A stretch of DNA of 64,000 nt from Psychrobacter sp. NZS113 (GCF_015864825.1 NZ_JADYWL010000005.1:248001-312000), one strand, 5' to 3'; positions 25,634-35,381 are shown, counted from the stretch's first letter. Numbers and translations are program-made. Notes: generated from the letters alone by a model not told the origin.

Positions 25634-27268
25634 ATGAAATTTGCTTTATCGACTCTATCTAATTCGGTGATGATGGTTGCGCTTATAGCTTCAGCGTCTA
25701 ATGTCGCAAGTGCAAGCGAGAGTAATATTGAACTCCAGAATGACGTGACGCAAATTACTGATGCTGACTATCTAGGCGACACTCAAATTATTGATGGGCA
25801 AAATAGCTCAGTTACTACCAACCAAGAACTGAATAAAGCTCAGCAACCGATTGGTTTGTCTACGGTTATCGACCCGATCACTCATAAAAGCATCGATGAT
25901 AGTTATCCTTTAGAAGTACCTAGCTTACTTAGCCTCGAACAAGCCCAAAATATTTTATTACAAGTATCGCCAAAAATCGCTGCCAATCAAGCAGCAATCG
26001 CCGCAAGTGACTATCAGACTGATGCGCTAAGTACCTTAGACAACCCACTGGTATTTGCGCGAGTATCAGCGACTGCTTATCATCTAGATACTGACGTTGA
26101 TCTATCCTCACTCAAAAGCGGTGTGGTCAGCGAAATAGATAGCCTAGTCCCATCTATACCAAACTTGCCAGATTTTGAGAGCTTGGTTGACGAGAGTATC
26201 CCAGATTCTTATAATTTAAAACGCTCAGGCTCAACGTCGGGTGCAGGACTTGGCGTCTTATGGCCTATTTATACTGCTGGACGTACAACTGCACTGACAG
26301 GCGCGTCCAATGCCCGTACTCAAGAAGCCGTCGCAGACAGTTTGTTGGATAAAAACGAGCTGTATAACACATTGATCGAGCGATATTTTAAAGCGCAGTT
26401 GGCCATCATTGCGGCCTACTTACGCGAAGACGCTTATGATACCTTGCAACAGACTGACCATATGGCTCAGCGACTGTTTGAAGAAGGCTTCATCTCTCGT
26501 GTTGATCGGTTGGAAGCACAGTCTGCACTGGCCGATGCAAAAAGCGAATCTGTCAATGCCAACAATGATGCACGCCTTGCAATGATGGCCCTACAACGCC
26601 TATTGCGTACCGAATATCGCATCAAACCTACTACCCCGCTATTCGTCTCTAGCCGTCCCTTAGCCGATGTGAATTACTTTCAAGATCTGGCACTGACCAA
26701 TCATCCAGGTCTACAAAAAGTAGCTGCCAAACGCGCGCAAGCTCAACAATTACATGCACTATCCGATACAGGTTATAAGCCTACTGTCATGCTATATGGT
26801 TATAGTCAGATTGAAAAAGACCCCAGTTGGGTCGCTGGTGTTTCGGCAAGTTGGAAATTGTGGGGAGGACTGGACAAAACTGCATCGCTGGCATCAAGCA
26901 ATGCCAAAATCCGCCAAGCAGATTTGTCTGAAATTGAAGTCAGTGACAATCTACTGCTGCTGGTTGAAAAGAACTGGCACGATGTAAACAATGCTCAGTC
27001 ACGTTATCAAGCATTACAAAGCAACGTTGATCTGGCTGCAGAAGTATTGCGTTTGCGCCGATTGGGACTTCAAGAAGGCGTGAACACCCCTATCGAGGTA
27101 GTGCAGGCTCAGACACAGTCGCTCAAAGCACGTACTGAACAAGCACAAGCAGCAAACAGCTATGTACAGTCACTGGCGGCTCTCATGCAAAGCTGCGGCA
27201 CGCCTCTCGCGTTTAACGCTTATCTGAATGCCGCCGACATTCAATTGCCGACTTTGTATAGCGAATAA
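25634..27268 (+). CDS. TolC family outer membrane efflux protein
   Basis: This 544-residue protein has a signal peptide (cut near 'NVASA', about 27) and an extra, poorly conserved N-terminal stretch of about 70 residues. Two outer-membrane-efflux repeats follow. Typical elements are 'LSLEQAQNILLQVSPKIAAN' and 'VLWPIYTAGRTTALTGA' in repeat 1, and 'ASWKLWGGLDKTASLASS' and 'RRLGLQEGVNTPIEVVQAQT' in repeat 2. It should form the trimeric outer-membrane channel of a tripartite exporter. The HlyD-type adaptor and ABC-2 permeases downstream on the same strand are the likely partners. No strong SD is seen before ATG. Confidence 0.9.
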   Translation: MKFALSTLSNSVMMVALIASASNVASASESNIELQNDVTQITDADYLGDTQIIDGQNSSVTTNQELNKAQQPIGLSTVIDPITHKSIDDSYPLEVPSLLSLEQAQNILLQVSPKIAANQAAIAASDYQTDALSTLDNPLVFARVSATAYHLDTDVDLSSLKSGVVSEIDSLVPSIPNLPDFESLVDESIPDSYNLKRSGSTSGAGLGVLWPIYTAGRTTALTGASNARTQEAVADSLLDKNELYNTLIERYFKAQLAIIAAYLREDAYDTLQQTDHMAQRLFEEGFISRVDRLEAQSALADAKSESVNANNDARLAMMALQRLLRTEYRIKPTTPLFVSSRPLADVNYFQDLALTNHPGLQKVAAKRAQAQQLHALSDTGYKPTVMLYGYSQIEKDPSWVAGVSASWKLWGGLDKTASLASSNAKIRQADLSEIEVSDNLLLLVEKNWHDVNNAQSRYQALQSNVDLAAEVLRLRRLGLQEGVNTPIEVVQAQTQSLKARTEQAQAANSYVQSLAALMQSCGTPLAFNAYLNAADIQLPTLYSE

Positions 27269-27329
27269 TGATTTGATATAAACAATCATAGGTCATCTTG
27301 ATAAATGCCTATTTTGATAAACGTATATG

Positions 27330-27434
27330 ATAGTCGATTCAATGTAAAAGTGTGACAAGGCAACTGAACGAAGAGCGATATTGAATTCTTCAAGCGAGAT
27401 TAACACCGTCATACTTTTATAGTGGACTGACTAT
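27330..27434. repeat. 105-bp dispersed intergenic repeat, copy A
   Basis: It starts ATAGTCGATTCAATG and ends GTGGACTGACTAT, giving imperfect terminal inverted repeats, with an internal ACAAGGCAACTGA-like segment and CTTCAAGCGAGATTAACACCG-like block. The same order is found at 35459-35564 and 62025-62129. It lies between the TolC-like and YihY genes. Confidence 0.75.
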
Positions 27435-27475
27435 ACTGATTATCATAGTGCTACCAACACCATACTCATCCTATT

Positions 27476-28357
27476 ATGAATAACTATTTTATGAAAAAAC
27501 TGACTTTTAAATCGATAACTGGCTTGTTTAAATCTTTACTAGGGACATGGCGTATCGCAAACACCTCTAATGTTTGGGCACATTGCGCGAGCGTTGGGTT
27601 TTTTGGGTTTTTGTCAATTTTTCCAGTAATGGCGGTATTTGTACTGCTATATGGTCTCGCGTTTTCGCCCGCTGAGATGCAAGAACAGATTTCAATTTTG
27701 CGTCCGTTTGTACCTGATACTGTATACGAAGTCCTCAATTCACGCCTAAGCGATCTGGTCTCTAACACTGCATCCACACTCACTTTCAGTCTTATTATAT
27801 CGACCTTACTTGCTCTTTATGCTGGCTCTAAAGGTATCAAGTCTTTAATCATTCTTGTCAATCTTGCTTTTCATATCAGCCAAGAGCGCAGCTTCATACA
27901 AAGTACCATTCGATCAGTTGGCTTGACCTTTGCCGCAGTCGTGGTCCTAATTATAGCGGTCTCTTCTATCGCTATTATTCCATTAGCCGCAGCCTATTTC
28001 CCCTTCCCTCAAATCGCTAAGACGATTGCTCTTTGGAGCAGGTGGCCGATATTGACTGGCATCATTTTTCTGAGCTTTTTAGGCTTCTATCGCCTAGCTC
28101 CTAACCGTGATGCTGTCGCACTAAAAAAACTGGTGCCAGGCGCGGCGCTGGCAACCGTTCTTTGGATTGTACTGTCTGTGCTGTTTTCAATTTATGTGCA
28201 AAACTTTAATAACTATAGTGCTGAGTTTGGGGCACTGTCGGCTGCCGTGGTTATTATGCTGTGGCTTTATTATTCAGCATTCATCGTCGCTTTTGGTGCG
28301 ATTTTTAACTCTGAAGCCATAGAAGACGCCAAACCTTATGCTACTCGAGTGTACTAG
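27476..28357 (+). CDS. YihY/BrkB family inner membrane protein
   Basis: This 293-residue protein has about six TM segments and the family hallmarks: an N-terminal 'WAHCASVGFFGFLSIFPVM' segment, a long loop, then 'ALYAGSKGIKSLIILVNLAF', and the C-terminal 'FGALSAAVVIMLWLYYSAFI' plus 'GAIFNSEAI'. BrkB/YihY proteins are inner-membrane proteins of uncertain function; older 'ribonuclease BN' naming is not supported. It lies between the OMF and adaptor genes of an export operon, which may be chance or co-expression. The SD is weak; Met6 (27491) is an alternative start. Confidence 0.85.
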   Translation: MNNYFMKKLTFKSITGLFKSLLGTWRIANTSNVWAHCASVGFFGFLSIFPVMAVFVLLYGLAFSPAEMQEQISILRPFVPDTVYEVLNSRLSDLVSNTASTLTFSLIISTLLALYAGSKGIKSLIILVNLAFHISQERSFIQSTIRSVGLTFAAVVVLIIAVSSIAIIPLAAAYFPFPQIAKTIALWSRWPILTGIIFLSFLGFYRLAPNRDAVALKKLVPGAALATVLWIVLSVLFSIYVQNFNNYSAEFGALSAAVVIMLWLYYSAFIVAFGAIFNSEAIEDAKPYATRVY

Positions 28358-28405
28358 TAATAACCCTTTTATTTTCAACTTTGTTGCTTTAGGAACCTCA
28401 CCGTC

Positions 28406-29602
28406 ATGACTGAATTTCCAAACGAATCAGACCACTCAAAAAAATCATCTGATTCAACCGAGCCAGTACTCCCTCAAGATGGTCAAACTTCAGTCGATTC
28501 TGCAGAAGACGCACCTGATACCCAACAAGAGCAGACAGTGCCTCACTATAAGCGCGATGCAGCAAAAGCTGATAAATCTGCCATGATAAAAAAGGGGCTT
28601 CTGGCACTATTTATTCTGATTGTATTAGGCATGGTGGCTTATGGTCTATACAGGAGTAATCAGCACAGCGAACCTGATGTCACTACCTTACAAGGGCAGA
28701 TGCAGATGCAGCAAACATCCATCGCTGCAAAAGTACCGGGACGTATTTCTAAAATTTTGGTCACCGAAGGGGATGCTGTCACTGTTGGTCAACAGCTCAT
28801 TGAAATGGACTCACCTGAGATTAATGCCAAAATTGATCAAGCACGTGCTGGTAAGCAAATGGCACAAAGCCAGTTAGATAAAGCAGAAAATGGCGCCCGC
28901 CCACAAGAAATCGCCCAAGCAAAAGCAGCATGGCAAGCCAATAAAGCGGCATCGGACTTGGCAGAAAACACCTATCAACGTGTCAATCGCCTGTATGAAG
29001 AAGGGCTAATGGCACGACAAAAACGTGATGAAGCATACGCTCAATATCTCGCTACCCAAGACCAAACGGAAGCAGCACGCTTGCAATATGACTTGGCGAT
29101 GGAAGGCGCACGTAGTGAAGATAAGTCAGCTGCCACCGCACAAGTGGCACAAGTCGATGCAAAACTCGATGAAGCACTCGTCGCAAAAGATGAAGCGAAT
29201 TTACGAAGCCCAATAGCAGGTATCGTAGATAATGTCATTGTCAATGCAGGCGAAGTCATCGGTCAAGGTGTGCCATTGCTCACTTTGGTGGATACCAATG
29301 ACCAATGGGTAGTGCTCAACGTCACTGAAACGTATTTGAACCAGTTAGCAATTGGCCAGCAGTTTACGGGGACGATTCCAGCGCTATCCTCAGCGAATAA
29401 ACCTTATACAAAACAGTTTACAGTTTACGCCACTTCGACGTTGTCTGACTTTGCCACTTGGCGTCCGACCAACAATGATGATGGCTTTGATGTACGTACT
29501 TTTGAGGTAAAAGCACGCCCAACGACGCCTGATGCACGAATTCGCTCAGGCATGAGTGTCGTTGTACGCATCAACCCTACTACTAATAAAAGCCCAGAGT
29601 AG
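28406..29602 (+). CDS. HlyD-type membrane fusion (adaptor) protein
   Basis: This 398-residue periplasmic adaptor is anchored by one N-terminal TM helix (about 64-82) after an acidic cytoplasmic tail of about 60 residues. It has the split lipoyl/barrel-sandwich halves ('IAAKVPGRISKILVTEGDAV' and 'LRSPIAGIVDNVIVNAGEVI'), an alpha-hairpin of Ala/Gln-rich helices between them (about 130-255), and a C-terminal beta-barrel domain. Four bases separate its stop from the next permease gene, so they are one operon. It should bridge the ABC-2 permeases to the TolC-like channel. It resembles E. coli YhiI/EmrA-like adaptors. Confidence 0.9.
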   Translation: MTEFPNESDHSKKSSDSTEPVLPQDGQTSVDSAEDAPDTQQEQTVPHYKRDAAKADKSAMIKKGLLALFILIVLGMVAYGLYRSNQHSEPDVTTLQGQMQMQQTSIAAKVPGRISKILVTEGDAVTVGQQLIEMDSPEINAKIDQARAGKQMAQSQLDKAENGARPQEIAQAKAAWQANKAASDLAENTYQRVNRLYEEGLMARQKRDEAYAQYLATQDQTEAARLQYDLAMEGARSEDKSAATAQVAQVDAKLDEALVAKDEANLRSPIAGIVDNVIVNAGEVIGQGVPLLTLVDTNDQWVVLNVTETYLNQLAIGQQFTGTIPALSSANKPYTKQFTVYATSTLSDFATWRPTNNDDGFDVRTFEVKARPTTPDARIRSGMSVVVRINPTTNKSPE

Positions 29603-29605
29603 CCC

Positions 29606-30943
29606 ATGCGAATGACCAAGCTAATTAGGGCTTTTTTACGTAGTGCTACCTATGAGCGACGGTTTTTAGCCAAAAATCCGTGGGATTTAGCCATGGTAGT
29701 TTGGATACCATTCGCAACTGTACTGCTGATTTGGTGGATTTTTTCACAAACTCAGATTACAGATTTGCCCATTGGGGTCATAGATCAAGACAACAGTCCT
29801 GTTGCTAATACGGCTGTACGCTACTTGGAAGCCAGTCCAACTCTGATGGTAAAACAGCTTTATACCTCAGAATCTGATGCAGAGGCCGCTATCTTGCAAC
29901 GCGATATCTATGCAGTGGTCATTATTCCTGAAGATTTTTCTCGTAATATTTTATCTGGCAAGCCAGCTCCTTTGGTTTTGCAAGTAAACGCGCAGTACGG
30001 CACGCATTCGGGCATCATTCAAACTAGCGTGCAAACGGTTGCTAGCACATTATCAGCAGGCGTCGAGATACAGCGTTTGGTCAAGCAAGGTATGGCACCC
30101 TCACAAGCAGCGATTGCCTACTCGCCGATTAGCATACAGCGTATCAGCCTGTTCAATGCTGCAACTAACTATCAACAATTTTTAGCCTCAACGGTTATCC
30201 CTGCACTACTGCATATTTTAGCAATGGTGATTGGTGCAACGACTATAGGACGTGAGCTGCGTGATAAAAACATCGGTCACTGGTACGATGTTATTTCGAA
30301 TGGTGATACGGATAACAATCAGCATGACAGTGCTAATTTAACAAATATTAAAGCGAGCCAAACCAGCACAGTGCCAGAAAGTCAGCACAGCCATACTGAT
30401 GAGAAGACAGAAACTTCTAAAAATAATACCAAGTCCAGACAAGTGAGTATTTCAATATTACTGTTCGGCTTATTGGGAAAATATTTTTGGCCATTATTGG
30501 CTTATAGCATTTGGTCCATGATGGCACTTTGGTTTGCCACGCCGCAAGAGTCCGTTGCTATTAGTTCCATTATTGCTACTTATATCGGTCTATTACTATT
30601 GATGCTGCTCTCGTTCTTTCTCGGTGCTATCTTAACGTTAAATTCGTTTTCATTGCGCATGGGCTTGTCTTCTACTGGTTTTATTTCCGCACCGTCTTAC
30701 GCATTTGCGGGTGTGACTTTTCCGTATATCGCCATCAGTGACAATGCTCAGCATTGGTCAGATGTGCTCCCGCTTACCCATTACTTAAAGTTGCACATTG
30801 CACAGTTACAGATGCATGCGCCTGCTGCGGTTTCATTGCCGATCGTCTACGGGCTTACCCTAGCCACGACGATTGCGATGCTCCTGACCACATTATTAAC
30901 CAAACGGGCGCTGGTGCATCCTGAACGTTGGGGAGCACGCTAA
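29606..30943 (+). CDS. ABC-2 type transporter permease
   Basis: This 445-residue membrane protein has one N-terminal TM ('MVVWIPFATVLLIWWIF'), a large periplasmic domain ('LPIGVIDQDNSPVANTAVRY'), and five C-terminal TMs, as in YhhJ/YbhR-type ABC-2 permeases. A hydrophilic insert of about 50 residues rich in Ser/Thr/Asn/His (about 231-282, 'DTDNNQHDS', 'SQHSHTDEKTETSKNN') interrupts the membrane domain and is unusual. Its stop overlaps the next start (TAATG). No ATP-binding subunit is encoded nearby, so the energy source is an open question. Confidence 0.85.
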   Translation: MRMTKLIRAFLRSATYERRFLAKNPWDLAMVVWIPFATVLLIWWIFSQTQITDLPIGVIDQDNSPVANTAVRYLEASPTLMVKQLYTSESDAEAAILQRDIYAVVIIPEDFSRNILSGKPAPLVLQVNAQYGTHSGIIQTSVQTVASTLSAGVEIQRLVKQGMAPSQAAIAYSPISIQRISLFNAATNYQQFLASTVIPALLHILAMVIGATTIGRELRDKNIGHWYDVISNGDTDNNQHDSANLTNIKASQTSTVPESQHSHTDEKTETSKNNTKSRQVSISILLFGLLGKYFWPLLAYSIWSMMALWFATPQESVAISSIIATYIGLLLLMLLSFFLGAILTLNSFSLRMGLSSTGFISAPSYAFAGVTFPYIAISDNAQHWSDVLPLTHYLKLHIAQLQMHAPAAVSLPIVYGLTLATTIAMLLTTLLTKRALVHPERWGAR

Positions 30944-32151
30944 TGTCAGTTTCACCAAAAGAGAGTGCAACCACTACAACGGTAAAGCCACACGCACAGA
31001 CACACAAAAATTCACAGAATTTTCTTGGTGGGTTTTTGCAAACCTTAAAAGATATCTTTACTGACAAAGGCGTTCTTTTACTGTTAATGATTGCTCCTAT
31101 TATTTACGGTTTCTTTTATCCTTGGCCTTACTCAACCGAAGTGATCAATCATGTGCCTGTTGGTATCATTGATTATGACAATAGCAATCTGTCACGGACT
31201 ATCGTTCGTTATGCGAGCGCCAGTCCGCAGTTAGATACGGAGCGCTTTCTTAATGAGCAAGATGCCAAAGATGCCATATGGTCAGATGAAATCGCTGGAT
31301 ATATGGTTATTCCGAGCGGACTTGAACAGCAAGTGATGTCTGGCAAAAAGGCAAGCGTCAGTGTATTGGGCAATGGTGGTTATTTTTTATTAAATAAAAA
31401 TGTACAGATGGGATTTTTAAAGGCGGTTGGCACGGTATCAGCAGGTATCGAAGTTAAAAAAAGTGTGGCTCAAGGCATCTATCCATCAACAGCGACGGCT
31501 AATACCCAAGCAGTCCCATTGCAAATTATGCCTTTATACAATCAAACTGAAGGATATGGTGCATACGTCGTACCAGCCGTGTCTATTCTGATTTTGCAAC
31601 AAACGCTTTTAATGTCAACGACGATGTTGATTGGCACATGGTACGAGCAGCGTCGTCATAGGACCACTATCCGTGGCTGGCTAGGTCGTATTGCAGCGCT
31701 TAGTATGTGTAGCTTTATTATTGGCTGTTTTTATTATGGCTGGGCATTTGAGCTGCATCACTATCCGCGCGGACAGAACATGCTCGGCAGTTTATTCTTT
31801 CTACTGCTATTTTGTCCAACCGTGGCCACACTCGGCTGTGTATTGGGGCTATGGTTTCGCCAACGTGAACGTGGTATGCAAATTCTTATTTTTAGCTCTT
31901 TACCGATGTTTTTTATCAGTGGCTATCCGTGGCCCGCTGACCAATTACCCGCGTTTTTACAAGTCATACGCTGGTTGATACCCACGACACCTGGGGTCAA
32001 CACATCGGTACAGCTTAACCAAATGGGCGCAAGCGTCTCACAAGTCGCTATTGGATTTTATGCACTGGCTGCTCTATGGGTATTTTACTTTATGCTGCTC
32101 ATGCTCATTCGCTGGTATCACACTGACAAGCAAAGTAAGACAGTTGCATAA
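30943..32151 (+). CDS. ABC-2 type transporter permease, second subunit
   Basis: This is a paralogue of the preceding permease with the same layout: TM1, a periplasmic domain starting 'VPVGIIDYDNSNLSRTIVRY', then five TMs. I choose ATG at 30943 (402 residues). It overlaps the upstream TAA as TAATG and lies 7 nt after GGGGAG; a TTG at 30928 would put the SD inside the gene. The two permeases would form a heterodimer in the inner membrane. The terminator at 32202-32245 ends the operon. Confidence 0.88.
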   Translation: MSVSPKESATTTTVKPHAQTHKNSQNFLGGFLQTLKDIFTDKGVLLLLMIAPIIYGFFYPWPYSTEVINHVPVGIIDYDNSNLSRTIVRYASASPQLDTERFLNEQDAKDAIWSDEIAGYMVIPSGLEQQVMSGKKASVSVLGNGGYFLLNKNVQMGFLKAVGTVSAGIEVKKSVAQGIYPSTATANTQAVPLQIMPLYNQTEGYGAYVVPAVSILILQQTLLMSTTMLIGTWYEQRRHRTTIRGWLGRIAALSMCSFIIGCFYYGWAFELHHYPRGQNMLGSLFFLLLFCPTVATLGCVLGLWFRQRERGMQILIFSSLPMFFISGYPWPADQLPAFLQVIRWLIPTTPGVNTSVQLNQMGASVSQVAIGFYALAALWVFYFMLLMLIRWYHTDKQSKTVA

Positions 32152-32201
32152 AACATAGCTCTTCTACACAGACTCTGAGCTTAGATTAATGAATAAGTCA
32201 C

Positions 32202-32245
32202 AAAAAAGCGCCTGCACTATTAATTAATAGTGCAGGCGCTTTTTT
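32202..32245. terminator. Strong bidirectional terminator
   Basis: Perfect self-complementary arms of about 20 bp (AAAAAAGCGCCTGCACTATT with its complement) around AATT, with T runs on both strands. It serves the permease operon and convergent sthA. Confidence 0.92.
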
Positions 32246-32276
32246 ATTAATATTACTTTACTTAGATAAGCTCGTC

Positions 32277-33926
32277 TTAAAAGACGCGATTCAAACCATT
32301 CAATGCCGCAACACGGTACGCTTCCGCCATCGTTGGATAGTTGAATGTCGTATTCACAAAGTACTCAAGCGTGTTATTGCTCTTACACTTCATGACTGCC
32401 TGACCGATATGGATAATCTCTGAAGCGTGGTTACCGTAGCAATGGATACCCAAGATTTCTAACGTATCACGATGGAACAAAATCTTTAGTACGCCCGAAC
32501 GTTCACCGATGATTTGTGCACGTGCCAGATGCTTAAAGAACGCCTGACCCACTTCATACGGAACTTTTTCATCCGTTAGCTCTTGCTCAGTTTTACCGAT
32601 ACAAGAGATTTCAGGAATCGTATAGATCCCAGTCGGCACACTTGATACTGGCTCAGCATCGCTATCACCTACCATAAAGGCAGCAGCACAGCGCCCTTGG
32701 TCATAGGCCGCAGATGCCAAAGATGGCCAACCGATTACATCACCAGCGGCGTAGATATTTTCGATACCAGTACAGTAAGTATCATCTACTTTTAGCTGAC
32801 CACGGCTATTGGCTTTTAGGCCAACGGCTTCTAGGTTTAGGCCCTCTGTATTACCTGAGCGTCCATTTGACCAAAGGATGGCATCAGATTTGATTCGCTT
32901 ACCACTCTTTAAGTGTAAGACCACGTAGTCATCATGCGTCTCAAGGTGATCAATCTCTTCATTACTACGAATGAGTACACCAAACTGCCTAAAGTCATGC
33001 GCGATGGCATCACTAATTTCACTGTCTAGGTAATTGAGCAGCTGATCTTGGTTATTAATTAAGTCAACCTTGTAACCAAGACCTGTAAAGATAGACGCAT
33101 ACTCACAACCGATCACGCCTGCACCATAAATGATGATTTTTTTGACGACATAATCCATTTGCAAGATTTTGTCAGAATCAAAAACACGGGGATGGTCAAA
33201 GTCTAAGATATCAGGACGATAAGGACGGCTACCGACGGTAATGATGGCTTTATTGAAAGTAATGGTTTCAAAAACATTGTCATCGGTTTCAATACGTAGC
33301 GTGTGCTCATCAACGAAACTTGCCCAACCTTGAATCACTTCGATACGGTTACGCTCATAGAATCGTGTGTGCGTACTGACTTGACGACGTATTACTTGAC
33401 GCGCTTTAGCCAACACTTCATTTAGCGGTACTTGTTTATATTCCATCGCCTTGGTAAACATCGGATCACGGCGAAAGTTAATCAAGTTAAATACTGATTG
33501 GCGCAGTGCTTTACTGGGGATGGTACCCACGTGAGTAGAGTTGCCGCCCACTTGGTCACGTGGATCAACGACCACGACTCTCTTACCAGACTTAGTCAGT
33601 TTCATCGCAGCAGCTTCACCAGCAGGACCTGCTCCTAAAACAACGGCGTCATATTCATACTCATGATTATCGCTTTTTAGACGGCGAGAGTCTTTGTTAA
33701 AACCAGATTTGATATCAATTCGCGTGTCATCAAGTGGATTCACTAGATCAGGGTGATGCATCACATCATCAGTAACTTGCTCGTGGGTTTGTTCAATCTT
33801 CTGTTGTTTGTTTTTGCCCTCAGTGTGCTCAGGATTAGGTATGTGACCATCCGCTTTGTTAGATACTTCGGTATGGGTATCTTCACCGATATCATTAGTC
33901 GCGTCGCTTGGTTTTTTACTTCCCAT
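32277..33926 (-). CDS. sthA: Soluble pyridine nucleotide transhydrogenase
   Basis: This FAD flavoprotein moves reducing equivalents between NADPH and NAD+. It is closely similar along its length to E. coli SthA: '[18 protein letters not shown]' (FAD site), '[14 protein letters not shown]', '[20 protein letters not shown]' (NAD(P) site), '[20 protein letters not shown]', and C-terminal '[20 protein letters not shown]'. The disulfide reductase CxxxxC is absent: the position reads 'GGNSTHVGT', so even the single Cys of E. coli SthA is Ser. An extra hydrophilic N-terminal arm of about 85 residues comes before the flavin domain. Tandem ATGs lie at 33929 and 33926; the second has better spacing (5 nt) to AGAGG. 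Confidence 0.93.
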   Translation of the reverse strand: MGSKKPSDATNDIGEDTHTEVSNKADGHIPNPEHTEGKNKQQKIEQTHEQVTDDVMHHPDLVNPLDDTRIDIKSGFNKDSRRLKSDNHEYEYDAVVLGAGPAGEAAAMKLTKSGKRVVVVDPRDQVGGNSTHVGTIPSKALRQSVFNLINFRRDPMFTKAMEYKQVPLNEVLAKARQVIRRQVSTHTRFYERNRIEVIQGWASFVDEHTLRIETDDNVFETITFNKAIITVGSRPYRPDILDFDHPRVFDSDKILQMDYVVKKIIIYGAGVIGCEYASIFTGLGYKVDLINNQDQLLNYLDSEISDAIAHDFRQFGVLIRSNEEIDHLETHDDYVVLHLKSGKRIKSDAILWSNGRSGNTEGLNLEAVGLKANSRGQLKVDDTYCTGIENIYAAGDVIGWPSLASAAYDQGRCAAAFMVGDSDAEPVSSVPTGIYTIPEISCIGKTEQELTDEKVPYEVGQAFFKHLARAQIIGERSGVLKILFHRDTLEILGIHCYGNHASEIIHIGQAVMKCKSNNTLEYFVNTTFNYPTMAEAYRVAALNGLNRVF

Positions 33927-34004
33927 CATATCCTCTTTATATTTACTGGTGTGTTTAATGTCTAGACCGTGAGTGAGTCAGTATTTAAATGAGTCGGAAT
34001 CACA

Positions 34005-34403
34005 TTACTGAGGCTTGCCTACCATACGTTGTGACACAATATTTTGTAATGTCCAATACCCAGTAAGACTCTGCTTTGCCTCGTCAATCTGCGGGCGAGC
34101 ACTGATCACATATTCAGTACCGAGCGTTGGCTGAAAATCTTCAATCCAATCATAAGGAATTTGAAAAATACTACCATCTTTGCTTGATTTGGCAAGTAAG
34201 CACTGCATCGGTAATGCAGAGGCACAGGCGACTCGATTTGGCAGAATCGTTAGCGTTTGTGCGTCACCCAATACGATGGACGGCACATAACGTGGCTCAG
34301 GCACCGGCTCACGCGACGTCTGACAAGCAGTAAGTAACGTCACGGCGCTCAATAAGCTGGCCAATAATAAAGGGGTTTTGCTAGATTTATAAGCTGAACT
34401 CAT
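34005..34403 (-). CDS. DUF4377-like lipoprotein
   Basis: This 132-residue protein has a lipoprotein signal ending in the lipobox 'LLTAC' (Cys27). The C-terminal part, 'MQCLLAKSS ... FQIPYDWIEDFQP', 'GTEYVISARPQ' and 'YWTLQNIVSQ', fits the DUF4377 pattern: CL, a Trp/Tyr-I-x-F element, G-x-E-Y-x(2)-x-AR and a closing TL-x-x-(I/V)-V strand. That domain is often found with META/HslJ proteins in envelope lipoproteins. It would be a periplasmic lipoprotein of unknown role. It sits between sthA and ppsR on the same strand, with clear gaps on both sides. Confidence 0.75.
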   Translation of the reverse strand: MSSAYKSSKTPLLLASLLSAVTLLTACQTSREPVPEPRYVPSIVLGDAQTLTILPNRVACASALPMQCLLAKSSKDGSIFQIPYDWIEDFQPTLGTEYVISARPQIDEAKQSLTGYWTLQNIVSQRMVGKPQ

Positions 34404-34484
34404 AATGTTCTCTATATGATAATGAGATTATATTGAACCGACTATGGTCAAATCGATTAACATTTGATTTGATTAAACGAACCC

Positions 34485-35381
34485 TTAACCAATACGACGT
34501 TTGAGGCCTGTCTTCTGTAAAATACGAGTCGCAATTTCTTCAACAGACATCTCAGAGACATCCAAGCTTGGAATACCATGTGTGATATAAATACCTTGTA
34601 TCGCGCGCTGTTCTTGCTGACATTGCTGATAGCTCGAATAACGACTGCCCGCGCGACGCTCTTGGCGTATTTTTACCAAGCGATCAGTATCGATGAGCAA
34701 GCCGAATAATTTGTCTTTATGTTCACGCAATGCTTTTGGTAATTGATTGTCGTACAAATCATCTTCGGTCAAAGGATAGTTAGCAGCTCGAATACCGAAC
34801 TGTAATGCTAAGTATAAAGAGGTCGGTGTTTTACCAGAGCGTGACACACCTACCAAAATAATATCGGCTGCATTATAATGACGAGTACGGGCACCATCAT
34901 CATTGTCTAAAGCAAAATGAACGGCATCAATACGTTCTTTATAAGTCTCAGAGTCGACATCATCATGTGCATGACCTGAATGACCGTCTGGCTCTACGCC
35001 TGTCTCTTCTGCCACACGCCCGATCAAACCTTCATACATATCCAGATTACAGCTTTGTGCTGCGTTAATTTTTTCACGAATATCAGGATTAACAATCGTA
35101 TCAAACACTAAAGGCAAAAAGCCGTCTCGTTGATAGGCCATATTGATTTGCTCAACAGCATCGTCAGCACGCTCTAAGCTATCAACATATGGCAAGACAC
35201 GAGTCTCAAAAGGAACTGACGCAAACTGGCTCAAAATAGCACGGCCAAGTGTCTCAGCTGTAATCGCTGTACCATCTGAGATAAAAAATGCCGTTCTAAT
35301 GGCTTGTGAGCTGTCCAAGTTCAACGCGTTGTGATTTTGGATAGTGGACTTAACTTGTTCAGATGGATTGCTTGAGTACAT
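34485..35381 (-). CDS. ppsR: PEP synthase regulatory protein (kinase/pyrophosphorylase)
   Basis: This bifunctional enzyme phosphorylates PEP synthase with ADP and reverses this by phosphorolysis, switching PpsA off and on. Evidence is the N-terminal 'RTAFFISDGTAITAETLGRA', the P-loop-like 'ILVGVSRSGKTPTSLYLALQ', and 'GIRAANYPLTEDDL', all diagnostic for the DUF299/PSRP family. Length is 298 residues against about 277 in E. coli. An inserted His/Asp-rich stretch ('GHSGHAHDDVDSETYKE') lies near residue 130. It is divergent from ppsA 675 bp away, which supports the assignment. Confidence 0.95.
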   Translation of the reverse strand: MYSSNPSEQVKSTIQNHNALNLDSSQAIRTAFFISDGTAITAETLGRAILSQFASVPFETRVLPYVDSLERADDAVEQINMAYQRDGFLPLVFDTIVNPDIREKINAAQSCNLDMYEGLIGRVAEETGVEPDGHSGHAHDDVDSETYKERIDAVHFALDNDDGARTRHYNAADIILVGVSRSGKTPTSLYLALQFGIRAANYPLTEDDLYDNQLPKALREHKDKLFGLLIDTDRLVKIRQERRAGSRYSSYQQCQQEQRAIQGIYITHGIPSLDVSEMSVEEIATRILQKTGLKRRIG

